From Xanthomonas hortorum pv. cynarae (lineage in GTDB: Bacteria; Pseudomonadota; Gammaproteobacteria; Xanthomonadales; Xanthomonadaceae), in assembly GCF_002939985.1 (NCBI RefSeq), contig NZ_MDFM01000030.1, positions 1 to 58,934 of the forward strand: a stretch of 58,934 nt of DNA, in the 5' to 3' direction. Shown here piece after piece: positions 10,055 to 19,201 of this stretch (position 1 is its first letter; every line of letters starts with the position of its first letter). Position numbers and translations under genes: made by a program. The notes under the pieces were generated by a model. It had not been told where the DNA came from. It searched no databases and was given only the letters and a program-made list of their open reading frames with translations.

Positions 10055-10760
10055 CCCCACTGCCATCCCGCCCGCCCGTGTGCTGATCGTCGACGACGAG
10101 CCGCAGATCCGCCGCTTTCTCGACATCAGCCTGCGCGCGCAGGGCTACCGCGTGCTGCAGGCCGGCACCGCCGAAGAAGGCCTGGCCGTGCTGGCCGGGC
10201 AGGGCGCCGAACTGGTGGTGCTGGACATCGGCCTGCCCGATCGCGACGGCCACGAAGTGCTGCGCGAGATCCGCCAGTGGTCCAACGTACCGGTGATCAT
10301 GCTCACCGTGCGCGCCGGCGAAACCGAAAAGGTGGCCGCGCTCGATGCCGGCGCCAACGACTACGTCACCAAGCCGTTCGGCGTGCAGGAATTGATGGCA
10401 CGCATCCGCGCGCTGCTACGCCAGGCCGGCGCCGGCAGCACGGTAGAAGAAAGCGTGTTCGACGACGGCCGCCTGCACATCCATCTGGGTCTGCGCGAGG
10501 TCACGCTGGCGGGCGAAGCGGTACCGTTGAGTCGCAAGGAATACGCCTTGCTCGCGCTATTGCTCAAGCACGCCGGCCGCGTGGTCACCCAGCCGCAACT
10601 GCTACGCGAAGTGTGGGGCCCCACTCACGAAGAAGACACCCATTACCTGCGCATCCTGGTCGGCAAGCTGCGCCAGAAACTGCACGACGATGCCGCCGAC
10701 CCGCAGTACATCGTCACCGAACCGGGTGTGGGTTTGCGCTTTATCGGTGTGACGCGTTGA
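10044..10760 (+). CDS. kdpE: KdpE, OmpR-family response regulator of kdp
   Basis: A 238-residue regulator that activates the kdp operon when phosphorylated by KdpD. The receiver domain contains the acidic pair DDE, the phosphoacceptor Asp61 (VVLDIGLPD) and Lys110 (YVTKPFG); the C-terminal half is a winged-helix DNA-binding domain with LSRKEYALL and the LREVWG region. The ATG at 10044 overlaps the last 11 bases of kdpD, which argues for translational coupling. A frame extension further upstream lies inside kdpD and is not used here. Confidence 0.97.
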   Translation: MPTDPTAIPPARVLIVDDEPQIRRFLDISLRAQGYRVLQAGTAEEGLAVLAGQGAELVVLDIGLPDRDGHEVLREIRQWSNVPVIMLTVRAGETEKVAALDAGANDYVTKPFGVQELMARIRALLRQAGAGSTVEESVFDDGRLHIHLGLREVTLAGEAVPLSRKEYALLALLLKHAGRVVTQPQLLREVWGPTHEEDTHYLRILVGKLRQKLHDDAADPQYIVTEPGVGLRFIGVTR

Positions 10761-10804
10761 GCGTGCTGCAATGTGGCGCCCGCCAAATTTAAGAAGCGGC
10801 ATCG

Positions 10805-10829
10805 AAATCGCGCATAAACTTCGATTTTT
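10805..10829 (+). terminator. Weak terminator-like hairpin after kdpE
   Basis: A 6-bp stem (AAATCG at 10805-10810 with CGATTT at 10822-10827) ends in a run of T. It lies between the convergent kdpE and effector genes. The stem is short and AT-rich, so termination strength is doubtful. Confidence 0.35.
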
Positions 10830-10884
10830 GAAATGCGATTGGAATGACGTGGCAGCTAGGGTTGCCTGAAAAATTATGCGGCAT

Positions 10885-12369
10885 CTATCCTACAACTGGC
10901 CCTGGGCGCTCCTGTTCTTGTGCCTGTTCACGTTGCATGCTCTGCTGCTTGCTTAACTGCTCCCGATGAATATCCACACCATGCTGGATGGATACTTCGA
11001 CTGGTGTATTGATCGCAACCTCTGTTGGCACATGAGCTCGCATACTCGCAGGGTTGCTTGGCTCTCCTTGTACCGCAAAAAGATATTGACCCGCCTGCCT
11101 AGATGGGGTGGCCGTACTAAGTATTACGTGGTCCACACGCGTGAGACCATTTGCCATTGCTTCAGTAGCCAGACATGCGGCTGCTCGATCGCTCCGATCA
11201 TCTGGTAACCGCCCCATCGAGCGGTCTAGCGCATGAACATGTTCCACGCACTGTCCAAATATTTGTGGGAGAGCTGGTGAGTCAATGGCAAATGGTGCAG
11301 GCGGTCCAAAGGGGTGTGCGCCCTGGTGATAATGAGGGTCGGTAGGTTCAAGTGCAGAAGACCACGCTCTGCCCTCCCAAGTATGGATCTCCCCTGAAGG
11401 ATTGGTGACAGACAAGCTACCTTCGCGGTCAACTCGCACCTGAGAAATTTCTTCTCTAGCCAGTTCATTTCTACCTGTAATTGTCAGGATGGGACCAGAC
11501 GTTCTTTCATCCATCCGGTCGAGGATGCGGGAGCCATTCACCGGATCTCGTAACATCGCGTCAAACAACTGCAAGCTAGGCTCATTGTTGAACCCTCGGG
11601 CCAAGGCCGGGTTGTCGGCTTCCCTGACCTTAGATTGCCATTCCTCGCTACCTTGTCCTTGTCCGAGTTCCAATGCGTTGACGAGGCCAACCCCCCGAAG
11701 CGTCGCATCGCGCCCGGACACGATCGCTGCCCTGGCAGCGGGATTTAACCCATTAATGCCTTGATTCCCGATCCATTCGCGCACCGCATCCGCAGTCATG
11801 CCATCCGATTGCTGGAGGCTTTCGACAAGCAATGCTCCACGGGCTTGGTTTTGGTTGTAAAGTTTACTGGTCACGGCAACAATTGCGGCAGCGCTCTCGG
11901 GATGGTCCCTATTGAGATCCTGCAGCCAAATTATCTGCGAAAGGGGCTGGCCAACAGCTTCCCATTTTCGGTCCACCTGCTGATCGTTCAGGCCTTGAAC
12001 AAATGTCCGGCCGTCGTCTGACCTGAGGAACTCGTTGAGTCGATCCTGCTCTGCGGTCGAAAGGTCATTACCTACTTGTCCAGGGGTCTGCAGGCGCTGC
12101 AGAAGGTTCGTTTGCTCTAGGTGGTTGAACTGCTGTTGAGGCGGGGCCCACTCTGCATAGTGGCGAAGCATCTCCTCGGCAGCAGCTCCCCGCCCAGGCT
12201 GACCGAAGTCCCACTGCATAATGCCTACAGACCAGCCTGAATTTCCGGTGCCGTGTTGCAAGGCGTACGCGGCGCCAAGATTCACTTCGCTGGCACGGCC
12301 CACAGCGCTGTATGCAAGCACTTCGAAGCTTTGACGACTTAACGCGTCGTAGCGGTATCCTTGTGTCAT
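10885..12369 (-). CDS. Xanthomonadaceae type IV secretion effector (X-Tfe), lysozyme-like N-terminus, XVIPCD C-terminus
   Basis: The 494-residue protein has a C-terminal domain (about 365-494) with the hallmarks of XVIPCD, the signal recognised by the VirD4 coupling protein of the antibacterial T4SS: AACLATEAMANGL, RVDHVILS, LFAVQGE, then a glutamine-rich tail. No signal peptide is present, as expected for this route. The N-terminal region, with GNSGWSVGIMQWDFGQ at about 42-57, resembles peptidoglycan glycoside hydrolases of the lysozyme type; this is a weaker call. It lies nine bases after a lipoprotein gene of the LprI/DUF1311 type, a family with a known lysozyme inhibitor, which supports a cell-wall target. 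Base composition is more AT-rich than its neighbours, suggesting transfer. Confidence 0.82.
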   Translation of the reverse strand: MTQGYRYDALSRQSFEVLAYSAVGRASEVNLGAAYALQHGTGNSGWSVGIMQWDFGQPGRGAAAEEMLRHYAEWAPPQQQFNHLEQTNLLQRLQTPGQVGNDLSTAEQDRLNEFLRSDDGRTFVQGLNDQQVDRKWEAVGQPLSQIIWLQDLNRDHPESAAAIVAVTSKLYNQNQARGALLVESLQQSDGMTADAVREWIGNQGINGLNPAARAAIVSGRDATLRGVGLVNALELGQGQGSEEWQSKVREADNPALARGFNNEPSLQLFDAMLRDPVNGSRILDRMDERTSGPILTITGRNELAREEISQVRVDREGSLSVTNPSGEIHTWEGRAWSSALEPTDPHYHQGAHPFGPPAPFAIDSPALPQIFGQCVEHVHALDRSMGRLPDDRSDRAAACLATEAMANGLTRVDHVILSTATPSRQAGQYLFAVQGEPSNPASMRAHVPTEVAINTPVEVSIQHGVDIHREQLSKQQSMQREQAQEQERPGPVVG

Positions 12370-12378
12370 CTTCGTCCC

Positions 12379-12948
12379 CTAAGGAATGGCTTTTATCAAC
12401 TGTTCCAGTTGCTCGATACGTAGCCGAGTGGCGTTTATGCTGCAGTCTGCAGTCAGGGCATCTTGTTCATTGCGAGACATGCCCTGCACCAATGGCTCGG
12501 CTTGGCAATAGGCATCTCGATAAGTGCGCCAGGCTTTAGACGCAGCATTGAAATTCTTTTCCAGATCATCCAGATAAGCGGGATCGTCAGTCGCATAGCT
12601 GGCGTAGCGCACGCGCGCCTTGTCGAGGATTTCCCTTTCGATTCTTGTCAATTTTTCGTTGATCGAACGAGTTTCACGTAACGAGATGCACGTTGCGCCC
12701 AATAGCTTGCAGTCAGCTTCCGGCAAGGCCAACAGGCATGCTTGTCGATCTTTGGTTGCAGCAATGCGGGAGCAGTCCGAACTGGCTCTTGTTGATGAAG
12801 TGCTTGGCTGGCCTGAAGCGACAGCGCCAGCCTCCGGCGACGAACAGCCTGCCAACGACAGCAATGCAGATGTTGCTATCCATCGCGCGGCCGTTCCCAG
12901 TGTGAAAGCGGCTCTATCGGGTTTTTTTCTGGTGGCGATCATAGGCAT
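12379..12948 (-). CDS. LprI/DUF1311-like lipoprotein, probable immunity protein (X-Tfi)
   Basis: This 189-residue protein (or 187 from the second ATG at 12942) has a signal peptide ending in the lipobox LAGC, with Ser at +2, so it should be an outer-membrane lipoprotein facing the periplasm. The mature part has Cys-containing motifs (DCSRIA, ACLLALPEADCKLL) and a helical C-terminal half with WRTYRDAYCQAE, as in DUF1311 proteins. LprI of Mycobacterium, in this family, inhibits lysozyme. Placed directly upstream of the effector on the same strand, it most likely protects the producer from its own effector. No experimental evidence is implied. Confidence 0.75.
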   Translation of the reverse strand: MPMIATRKKPDRAAFTLGTAARWIATSALLSLAGCSSPEAGAVASGQPSTSSTRASSDCSRIAATKDRQACLLALPEADCKLLGATCISLRETRSINEKLTRIEREILDKARVRYASYATDDPAYLDDLEKNFNAASKAWRTYRDAYCQAEPLVQGMSRNEQDALTADCSINATRLRIEQLEQLIKAIP

Positions 12949-13045
12949 TCTCTAGTGCAATCGCTTGGCGGCCAAGCTAGCCAGAGAAATCGCTTTGAAT
13001 CAAGCGACGATCGCCTGACGCCAGCACGGCCAGGGCTATAGACAG

Positions 13046-14443
13046 CTACGAAGAATTTTCTAGAGAAGGCAGCACTTTCCCCGGATTCAAAATCCCATCC
13101 GGATCCAGCGCGGCCTTGATCGCGCGCATCGCGGCCAGTGTCGGTGCACTGAAAGCCTGTGTCATGAAATCGCGCTTGGCCACGCCGATGCCGTGTTCGC
13201 CGGAGAGCGTGCCTTCCAGCGCCAGTACCAGCGCGAACAGGCGCGGCAATGCGGCGTGTGCGCGTGCGTCTTCGTCGGCATCGGCCGGGTCGTACATGAT
13301 GTTGACGTGCAGGTTGCCGTTGCCGGCATGACCGAAGGCGACGATGGGTAATGCGAATTCCGATGCGAGTGCTTCCACACCGGCCACTAGTTCGGGAATG
13401 CGCGACACCGGCACCACCACGTCTTCGTTGATCTTGCCCGGCTTGATCGTGCGCAGCGCCGGCGACAGCGCGCGTCGCGCGGCCCACAACTTGTCGCGCG
13501 CGCTGCCATCGGCGGCAACGTCCAGGCTCAACACGCCCTCGCCATTGGCGGCGTCGTGCAACGCCTGCAATGCATAAGGCAAGGTGTCGTGATCGCCATC
13601 GGCTTCGATCAACAACATCGCGCCGGCCTCGGGCACATCGCTGCCGTTGCGGCGCAGCAGTGCGATTGCGCTGGCATCCATGAATTCCAGCATCGTCGGC
13701 GTGGTCGGTTGCGCCATGATGCGCGACACCGCGCCTGCAGCGGTGGCCGCATCGCGATACAGCGCGCGCAAACCGGCTTGTGCGATTGCGCACGGCGTCA
13801 GCTTCAACGTCGCTTCGACGATGATCGCCAGGGTGCCTTCGCTGCCGACCAGCAAATGCGTGAGGTCGTAGCCGGTGGAATTCTTGGTATACGCACCGCC
13901 GCAGCGGATCACCTCGCCGGTGCCGGTCACTGCCACCAAACCGAGCACGTTGTCGCGGGTGGCACCGTACTTCACTGCGCGCGGGCCGCCTGCATTGGTG
14001 GCGAGATTACCGCCGACACTGCAGATGTCCGCACTGGACGGATCCGGTGGCCAGAACAGGCCGTGCGGTTGCAATGCCTGCTGCAAGTCGCCATTGAGCA
14101 GGCCCGGTTGCACGATGGCACAGCGATCCGCCGGACGCAGCGCAAGGATGCGGTTCATGCGCGCCATCGAGACCACCACGCCGCCGGAAAACGGCACTGC
14201 CGCACCGGTGGTGCCGGTGCCGGCGCCGCGCGCCACGATCGGCACGCCATGCGCGCGGCAGGCCTGCACGATGGCGACCACGTCATCGGTATCGCGCGGC
14301 AAGGCGACGGCGGCGGGCAATGCCCACCTGCGCGAATCGTCTTCGCCATAACGACGCCGCGCATCGTCGCCGGTCAACCAGCCATCGGGTCCAAGTCGTG
14401 CGGCCAGCAGTTCGGCCAGCACGGTGGGAAGCACATCGGTCAT
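13046..14443 (-). CDS. FAD-binding oxidoreductase, GlcD / D-lactate dehydrogenase type
   Basis: A 465-residue flavoprotein that probably oxidises a 2-hydroxy acid such as D-lactate, glycolate or D-2-hydroxyglutarate. The PCMH-type FAD domain shows PIVARGAGTGTTGAAVP and CSVGGNLATNAGGPRAVKYG; the C-terminal FAD-oxidase domain ends with the GTLSGEHGIGVAKRDF signature and GILNPGKVLP. The exact substrate cannot be decided. I chose ATG 14443, which overlaps the stop of the upstream gene (ATGA); an in-frame extension reads through that gene and is not credible. Confidence 0.9.
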   Translation of the reverse strand: MTDVLPTVLAELLAARLGPDGWLTGDDARRRYGEDDSRRWALPAAVALPRDTDDVVAIVQACRAHGVPIVARGAGTGTTGAAVPFSGGVVVSMARMNRILALRPADRCAIVQPGLLNGDLQQALQPHGLFWPPDPSSADICSVGGNLATNAGGPRAVKYGATRDNVLGLVAVTGTGEVIRCGGAYTKNSTGYDLTHLLVGSEGTLAIIVEATLKLTPCAIAQAGLRALYRDAATAAGAVSRIMAQPTTPTMLEFMDASAIALLRRNGSDVPEAGAMLLIEADGDHDTLPYALQALHDAANGEGVLSLDVAADGSARDKLWAARRALSPALRTIKPGKINEDVVVPVSRIPELVAGVEALASEFALPIVAFGHAGNGNLHVNIMYDPADADEDARAHAALPRLFALVLALEGTLSGEHGIGVAKRDFMTQAFSAPTLAAMRAIKAALDPDGILNPGKVLPSLENSS

Positions 14444-14979
14444 GACGGGTGATCCTGTGGTGCCGCGCGCTGGATGCATTTCCATCCCAGCACTGCGACG
14501 GTGAGCGGCAGCCAGACCCAGCGCAGCTCGGAGAGCAGCGTGGCGAGGCCGCGCGCATTGAAGAAACCGTTGGCGAATGGCGACACGCGAATCGGCCTCC
14601 ACGGCGCAAACCAGCGCGCATCGCTCCACGGCCAGGTCAATGCAACGCCAAGTCCGCCGGACGTCATCGCATCCAGCACAGGATGCGATGCGGTGCAGAC
14701 AAACAAGAACGCTGCGGCCTGCAGCGCATCAGCACGCAAGACGCGATGGGCAGCACAGCCCAGCAGCGCGATCACCGTGGCGAACACCAACGAGTGGCTG
14801 GCACCACGATGGCCGAACGCATCGGCATAAGGAATGTGCAGCGCGAACGCCAGCACATCGGCATCCGGCAACATCGCCGCCACGATGCCGGCACCGAGCA
14901 GGCGCGGCGAGAGGCGGCCGCGTTCGCTGGCGCACCAGAGCGCCAGCGGCACCGCGGCGTGGGTGAGGATGGTGGGCAT
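14440..14979 (-). CDS. YdjM-like membrane-bound metal-dependent hydrolase (DUF457)
   Basis: The start MPTILTHAAVPLAL places a conserved His early, followed by LPDADVLAF, the GHRGASHS motif and ASHPVLDAMTSGG: the His/Asp pattern of the YdjM/DUF457 family of inner-membrane putative hydrolases. It has 179 residues with several hydrophobic helices. An in-frame start 45 bases upstream is possible but would overlap yraN. It lies between yraN and the FAD oxidase on the minus strand with ATGA coupling to the latter. Function within the family is unknown. Confidence 0.82.
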   Translation of the reverse strand: MPTILTHAAVPLALWCASERGRLSPRLLGAGIVAAMLPDADVLAFALHIPYADAFGHRGASHSLVFATVIALLGCAAHRVLRADALQAAAFLFVCTASHPVLDAMTSGGLGVALTWPWSDARWFAPWRPIRVSPFANGFFNARGLATLLSELRWVWLPLTVAVLGWKCIQRAAPQDHPS

Positions 14980-14995
14980 CGCGCGTGGGTCGTTG

Positions 14996-15364
14996 TCAGC
15001 AGTCGTCGGCGCGAAAGGCGTCACGGATCCAGTTCAGCACCGGCGGCTCGCCGCTGGCTTCGACCACATCGAAGCGGCACGGCAAGCTCGCCAGTGCCGG
15101 GTGATAGGCAAGGAACACTTGCGCGGCCAGCACCAGTTTGCGGCGCTTGCGCCGGTCCACCGATGCCGCGCCGCCGCCGAAGCGGTTGTCGCGCCGATAA
15201 CGCACTTCCACAAACACCAGCGCTTGCCCGTCGCGCATCACCAGATCCAGCTCGCCGCCGCGGTAGTTGGCGTTGGCCACGACCAGCCGCAGGCCGGCCT
15301 GCTCCAGCAGCGCGCGTGCCAACGCTTCCACCGCCGCACCACGTTGCTGACGTGCTGCCGGCAT
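14996..15364 (-). CDS. yraN: YraN, UPF0102 endonuclease-like protein
   Basis: A 122-residue protein of the UPF0102 family, with a restriction-endonuclease-like fold. The signature residues are present: [19 protein letters not shown] followed by LVFVEVRYR, giving the D-(x)n-ExK-like site. It starts at ATG 15364, four bases after the lpoA stop. The order lpoA-yraN, divergent from rsmI, is conserved from E. coli. Confidence 0.93.
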   Translation of the reverse strand: MPAARQQRGAAVEALARALLEQAGLRLVVANANYRGGELDLVMRDGQALVFVEVRYRRDNRFGGGAASVDRRKRRKLVLAAQVFLAYHPALASLPCRFDVVEASGEPPVLNWIRDAFRADDC

Positions 15365-15368
15365 GGCG

Positions 15369-17099
15369 TCAGCGGCCGTCGGCGATCGGCACCGGGCGGC
15401 CACCGTTGAAGGTGGACCACGCCGGTGTACGCAACACGTTGCCGAAGCCATCCAGATGCAAGGTGCCGGTGGCGCCGCGCAGGCCGCCGTCGGCGCCGGT
15501 GGCCAGCTTTTCCAGATACGCGCTGATATTCCAGGCGTCGTAACCGAATGCGAACAGGCGTGCGCCCGGTCCGCGTGCGCTGGGCAGCGTGCTGGCGACC
15601 TGGGTGGAGGCCGGCAGGCCGGAGACGCCAAGGGCGGTCCAGGTTTCGCTCGGGTAGATGATGCCGTCCAGCGCCAGGTCGTCTTCGACCTTGCCGGTGC
15701 CGGCCACCAACTGCGAGGTGCCCACACGCGATTTGCCGGCGAATCCGCTCAACGCCAGCTGCGGCGCCAGCGCCCGCGCCGTATTGCCGCGCACCGCCAG
15801 GAACACCGCATCGGCAGTGCCGTAATTGCGCAGCTGCGCGCCGATATCGCCAGGCACTTCGGCCACGCTGATGCTGCCGGCCACGCTGCCGCCACGTTCG
15901 GTGAAGCGGTCGCGGAAGGCCTTGATGGTGCGCTTGCCGTTGTCGTCGCTGGTGCCGACGATCAGCACGTTGCGGCGCTCGCGCGAAAGCAGGTACTCGG
16001 CCGCCATGATGCCGTCGTCTTCCGGCGCTAGCGAGAAGCCGGCGCTGCCGCTGGGCGGCGCCTTGTTATCGGTGGGGCGGTTGAGTGCCAGCACCGGCAC
16101 CGCCAGTTGGCCGCGTGCGAATACGGCGCTGACTTCGTCGCGACCCAACGGGCCGACCACGTAGTCCACACCGGCGCTCACGGCCTTGTCGTAGGCGGCA
16201 TTGGCGCCGGCGGCGGTGCCGGCGGTATCGAAGAAGCGCAGTTCCGGGCGGCGGCGGGTTTCGGCGTAGTAGCCTGCCAGCAGACCGTCGCGCACCGGCG
16301 CCGAGGCGGTCGCCAGATTGCCGCTGAGCGGCAGCAGCACGCCCAGCTTGATCGGTGGACGGTAGCCATCGCGCTCGGCCGGCGGGCGCTTGCTGGTGTC
16401 GAAGCCCCACTGCGCATCGCGCTCGAACGCACGCGGCAGCGCCAAGCCGCGGCTGATCATGGCGCGGCCGGCGAAGTTGTACAGCGGGTCGCCGGCCGGT
16501 AGTGCGGCGGTGCGGCCTTTGAGCGTGGCGTCGTCGAGCGCGGCGAGCAGGCGCACGATTGCGCGCTGGTTTTCGCTGCGCGCGGTGCCGGTCAGGCTGG
16601 CATCGGCGCGTGCACGGTCGGCGGCGGCGCCGAACAGGTCGCCGGTGCCTTCCAGGGCGGCGGCGCGTGCCAGCAGCCAGCGGGTCTGCAGCGGCTGCGG
16701 CAGGCCTTGCGGGCTGTCGCCCAGCGCCTGCAGCGCTTGCGCGGCCTGCTTGTCGATCACCGCCAGCTCGCCGGTCAACAGCGCGAAGCGGGCGCGGTCT
16801 TCGCCAGTGAGATGGCGTGGGGTCACCTGCGCCAGCAACGTGCGCGCACGTGCGTCATCGCCGGCATCGTGCCAGCCGAACGCCGAGGCGGCCAGCAAGC
16901 GGCTGCGCTGCGCACCGCTGGTGCTGGCCGCTTCGGCTTCCAGCTGCTGCGCGGCTTCGCGCGGCTTGCCCTGGTCCAGCAACGCCAGCGCCGCACTCTG
17001 CGTGGGCGAAGCGGTCTGGGTGACGCTGCTGGTGGCGCAACCGGCGGCCAGCATGACCATCAGCGACAGGGCGGAGATCCTTGCAACACGCTTGTTCAT
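15369..17099 (-). CDS. lpoA: LpoA, outer-membrane lipoprotein activator of PBP1A
   Basis: The 576-residue lipoprotein has a signal peptide ending in LAAGC (lipidated Cys21). The N-terminal half is helical TPR-like sequence; the C-terminal half is a periplasmic-binding-protein fold ([19 protein letters not shown] start near residue 250, here [16 protein letters not shown], and VLALNRP). This is the LpoA (YraM) pattern: it reaches through the peptidoglycan to stimulate the synthase PBP1A. It is divergent from rsmI, with an 82-base gap that must hold both promoters. Confidence 0.92.
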   Translation of the reverse strand: MNKRVARISALSLMVMLAAGCATSSVTQTASPTQSAALALLDQGKPREAAQQLEAEAASTSGAQRSRLLAASAFGWHDAGDDARARTLLAQVTPRHLTGEDRARFALLTGELAVIDKQAAQALQALGDSPQGLPQPLQTRWLLARAAALEGTGDLFGAAADRARADASLTGTARSENQRAIVRLLAALDDATLKGRTAALPAGDPLYNFAGRAMISRGLALPRAFERDAQWGFDTSKRPPAERDGYRPPIKLGVLLPLSGNLATASAPVRDGLLAGYYAETRRRPELRFFDTAGTAAGANAAYDKAVSAGVDYVVGPLGRDEVSAVFARGQLAVPVLALNRPTDNKAPPSGSAGFSLAPEDDGIMAAEYLLSRERRNVLIVGTSDDNGKRTIKAFRDRFTERGGSVAGSISVAEVPGDIGAQLRNYGTADAVFLAVRGNTARALAPQLALSGFAGKSRVGTSQLVAGTGKVEDDLALDGIIYPSETWTALGVSGLPASTQVASTLPSARGPGARLFAFGYDAWNISAYLEKLATGADGGLRGATGTLHLDGFGNVLRTPAWSTFNGGRPVPIADGR

Positions 17100-17181
17100 T
17101 TCAGATCCATTGGACGGGGCCCGCCGGGGCGGACCGTTAAAAACGCTACGATTCTACCCTTTGCCCCCGGAAATACCGCTG

Positions 17182-18003
17182 ATGACGTCCCCCGGAACCC
17201 TGCATGTGGTCGCCACGCCGATCGGCAACCTGGCCGACCTGTCGCCGCGTGCGCAGGAGGTGCTGCGTGGCGTGGCCGCGATTTGCGCCGAAGATACCCG
17301 CCACACCCGCCAGTTGCTCGGCCATTTCGGCATCGACCGCCCGCTGCTGGCCCTGCACGACCACAACGAAGAAGCCATGTCCGAGCGCATCGTCGCGCGC
17401 CTGCGCGAAGGCGAGTCGCTGGCCATCGTCAGCGACGCCGGCACCCCGCTGGTCAGCGACCCCGGCTTCAAGCTGGTGCGCGCCGCGCGCGCGGCCGGGA
17501 TTCGGGTCAGCCCGGTGCCTGGCGCGTGCGCCGCCATCGCTGCGCTCAGCGTGGCCGGCCTGCCCAGTGACCGCTTCAGCTTCGAAGGATTTCTGCCCGC
17601 CAAAAGCGCTGCCCGCCGCGAACGCCTGGCGCACCTGGCCGGCGAGACCCGCACCCTGGTGTTCTACGAATCCTCGCACCGCATCGTCGACTCGCTGGCC
17701 GACCTGCGCGGCGCCTTCGGCGACGAGCGCGTGGCAGTGATCGCCCGCGAGCTGACCAAGCTGTTCGAAACCGTGCTCGACGGCACCCTGGCCGAGCTGC
17801 AGGCCAAGGTCGAAGCCGACGACAACCAACGCAAGGGCGAGTTCGTGGTGATGGTGCAAGGCGCCGCCGACGCCGCCGAAGGCCAACTGGCCGAAGGCCG
17901 CCGCGTCTACGCCAAGCTTGTCGAGCACCTGTCCCCGTCCACCGCCGCCAAGCTGGCCGCCGAGCTGACCGGTGCGCCGCGCAAGGCGTTGTATGGCGGG
18001 TAG
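17182..18003 (+). CDS. rsmI: RsmI, 16S rRNA (cytidine-1402 2'-O) methyltransferase
   Basis: A 273-residue SAM-dependent enzyme that 2'-O-methylates C1402 of 16S rRNA. Tetrapyrrole-methylase fold motifs are clear: LHVVATPIGNLADLSPRA at the N-terminus, AEDTRHTRQLL, VSDAGTPLVSDPG and VPGACAA, then FYESSHRI. The start MTSPGTLHVV at 17182 fits the family; the open frame upstream lies antisense to lpoA and is rejected. RNase P RNA follows downstream. Confidence 0.95.
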   Translation: MTSPGTLHVVATPIGNLADLSPRAQEVLRGVAAICAEDTRHTRQLLGHFGIDRPLLALHDHNEEAMSERIVARLREGESLAIVSDAGTPLVSDPGFKLVRAARAAGIRVSPVPGACAAIAALSVAGLPSDRFSFEGFLPAKSAARRERLAHLAGETRTLVFYESSHRIVDSLADLRGAFGDERVAVIARELTKLFETVLDGTLAELQAKVEADDNQRKGEFVVMVQGAADAAEGQLAEGRRVYAKLVEHLSPSTAAKLAAELTGAPRKALYGG

Positions 18004-18010
18004 GTTTGCT

Positions 18011-18083
18011 GTTGCAGGAGCACGTTTACGTGCACTGGGATTTTTCTCGGTAAGGCCTCTCGCGCCCGGGTGCGCTCCTACCG
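18011..18083. repeat. REP-like inverted repeat between rsmI and rnpB
   Basis: The stretch holds two halves, GTTGCAGGAGCACG at the left and GTGCGCTCCTACC at the right, which are roughly complementary around a GGGATTTTTCTCGG centre. Read on the minus strand it starts GTAGGAGCGCACCC, a pattern I recognise from Xanthomonadaceae intergenic repeats. It may also act as the rsmI transcript end. Confidence 0.55.
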
Positions 18084-18133
18084 GTAATGGCGGGGCTGGC
18101 ATCGCTGCGCCGTTCTGCAAGGTGGCGATAGCG

Positions 18134-18139
18134 TATAGT
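18134..18139 (+). promoter_or_regulatory. Likely -10 box of the rnpB promoter
   Basis: TATAGT lies about seven bases before the predicted 5' end of RNase P RNA. No good -35 hexamer is visible at the correct spacing (the best is CGTTCT at 18111-18116). Confidence 0.45.
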
Positions 18140-18145
18140 GCGCCC

Positions 18146-18500
18146 CGGCGGAGTCGGCCAGACAGTCGCGTCACTCGCAAGAGTGCCGAGGAAAGTCCGG
18201 GCTCCATAGGGCAAGGTGCCAGGTAACGCCTGGGCGGCGCAAGCCGACGGAAAGTGCAACAGAAAGATACCGCCTACGTTCCTTTCGGGGAGCCGGTAAG
18301 GGTGAAATGGTGCGGTAAGAGCGCACCGCGAGTCCGGTAACGGACCGGCACGGCAAACCCCACCTGGAGCAAGACCAAATAGGGATCCATTGGCGTGGCC
18401 CGCGCTGGATCCGGGTAGGTTGCTTGAGCGCTGCGGTGACGTAGCGCCTAGACGAATGACTGTCCACGACAGAACCCGGCTTATCGGCCGGCTCCGCCGC
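18146..18500 (+). ncRNA. rnpB: RNase P RNA (class A)
   Basis: This is the catalytic RNA that matures tRNA 5' ends. The conserved 5' core GAGGAAAGTCCGGGCTCC, the internal AAAGTGCAACAGAAAGA segment and the 3' ACAGAACCCGGCTTA are all present in order. The ends pair as helix P1: CGGCGGAGTCGGCC (18146-18159) with GGCCGGCTCCGCCG (18486-18499). A run of T at 18502-18508 follows, which serves as terminator. The end coordinates are within a few bases. Confidence 0.97.
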
Positions 18501-18508
18501 CTTTTTTT

Positions 18509-18716
18509 GGGCGTAGGCCCAAAATAAAGGCGCCCACGCTTCGTACCGCCGTTGGCGGTACAAAACGCGGGTCCCGCTCCGTGCATGCCAGAACCCTGCG
18601 GCTGTTTCGCTGCCTTCTTTGGGCGTTCGCCCCAAGAAGACACCCACGCTTCGTACCGCCTTCGGCAGTACAAAACGCGGGCCCCGCTCCGGGCATGCCA
18701 GAACCCCGCGGCTGTC
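18509..18716. repeat. Tandem duplication of a ~110-bp repeat after rnpB
   Basis: Two direct copies (about 18509-18606 and 18619-18716) are offset by 110 bases. Both contain GGGCG-loop-CCC hairpins, CACGCTTCGTACCGCC with a small TACCGCC/GGCGGTA hairpin, CAAAACGCGGG, and GCATGCCAGAACCC. Protein-like readings on the minus strand are repetitive and not credible. The remainder to 18883 holds no recognised feature. Confidence 0.85.
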
Positions 18717-18883
18717 GCCGCGCCCCCTTGACTCAAGGGGGCTTGCACTCGGGTGATTTGCTGGGCGCCTTGCCTTGGCTGCGATCAATGCGATCTGGTT
18801 GCTGCGGTCATTTTTACGTGGCTTGGGCTTCGCCCTCGCGGCCGACGACGCGTTGGTGTTTCCCCTGCGGCCGTGTTTGGCGC

Positions 18884-19201
18884 TTAACCGAATGAGCGGG
18901 TGAATAGCTCGTCCAGGGCGTCGATGATGGTTTGGCCCTGGTCTTTCAACGTGCCGGCAGGTTTGCTGAGCACTGCCAGCGGCACCGAGGTCATTTCCAG
19001 GGGTTGCAGGATGACGGGTTGGCCGGCCACCGTGAGTTCCGGGGTGAAGCGGGAGGGGGTCGGGGAGTGGGTGGACTTTCGGACCAGGGGCACGACGACG
19101 CGGCGAGGTGAGGCGTCGAAGATCTTTGACTGGACGACGACCACGTACGGGATGCTCTTGTTCTGGCCGACGTTCGCGTAGACATCGAACTGGTCGGTCA
19201 T
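18884..19201 (-). CDS. ccdB: CcdB-family toxin
   Basis: A 105-residue protein beginning MTDQFDVYAN and containing IPYVVVVQS, RRVVVPLV and LTVAGQPVILQPLEMTSV matches the CcdB fold, a gyrase poison. The start at 19201 overlaps the ccdA stop as ATGA; an upstream in-frame extension would run through ccdA. CcdB normally ends in WGI or similar residues needed for gyrase poisoning; here the end is FTRSFG, so target or potency may differ. Confidence 0.88.
   Translation of the reverse strand: MTDQFDVYANVGQNKSIPYVVVVQSKIFDASPRRVVVPLVRKSTHSPTPSRFTPELTVAGQPVILQPLEMTSVPLAVLSKPAGTLKDQGQTIIDALDELFTRSFG

Noticed and set aside
7622..10126. Long open frame antisense to kdpD (834 codons)
   Set aside because: Same shadow effect; kdpD on the plus strand has every expected motif.
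16390..17181. Upstream extension of rsmI
   Set aside because: It lies antisense to lpoA; RsmI homology begins at 17182.
18026..18788. Minus-strand frames across rnpB and its repeats
   Set aside because: They read through RNase P RNA and repeat hairpins and have no protein family features.
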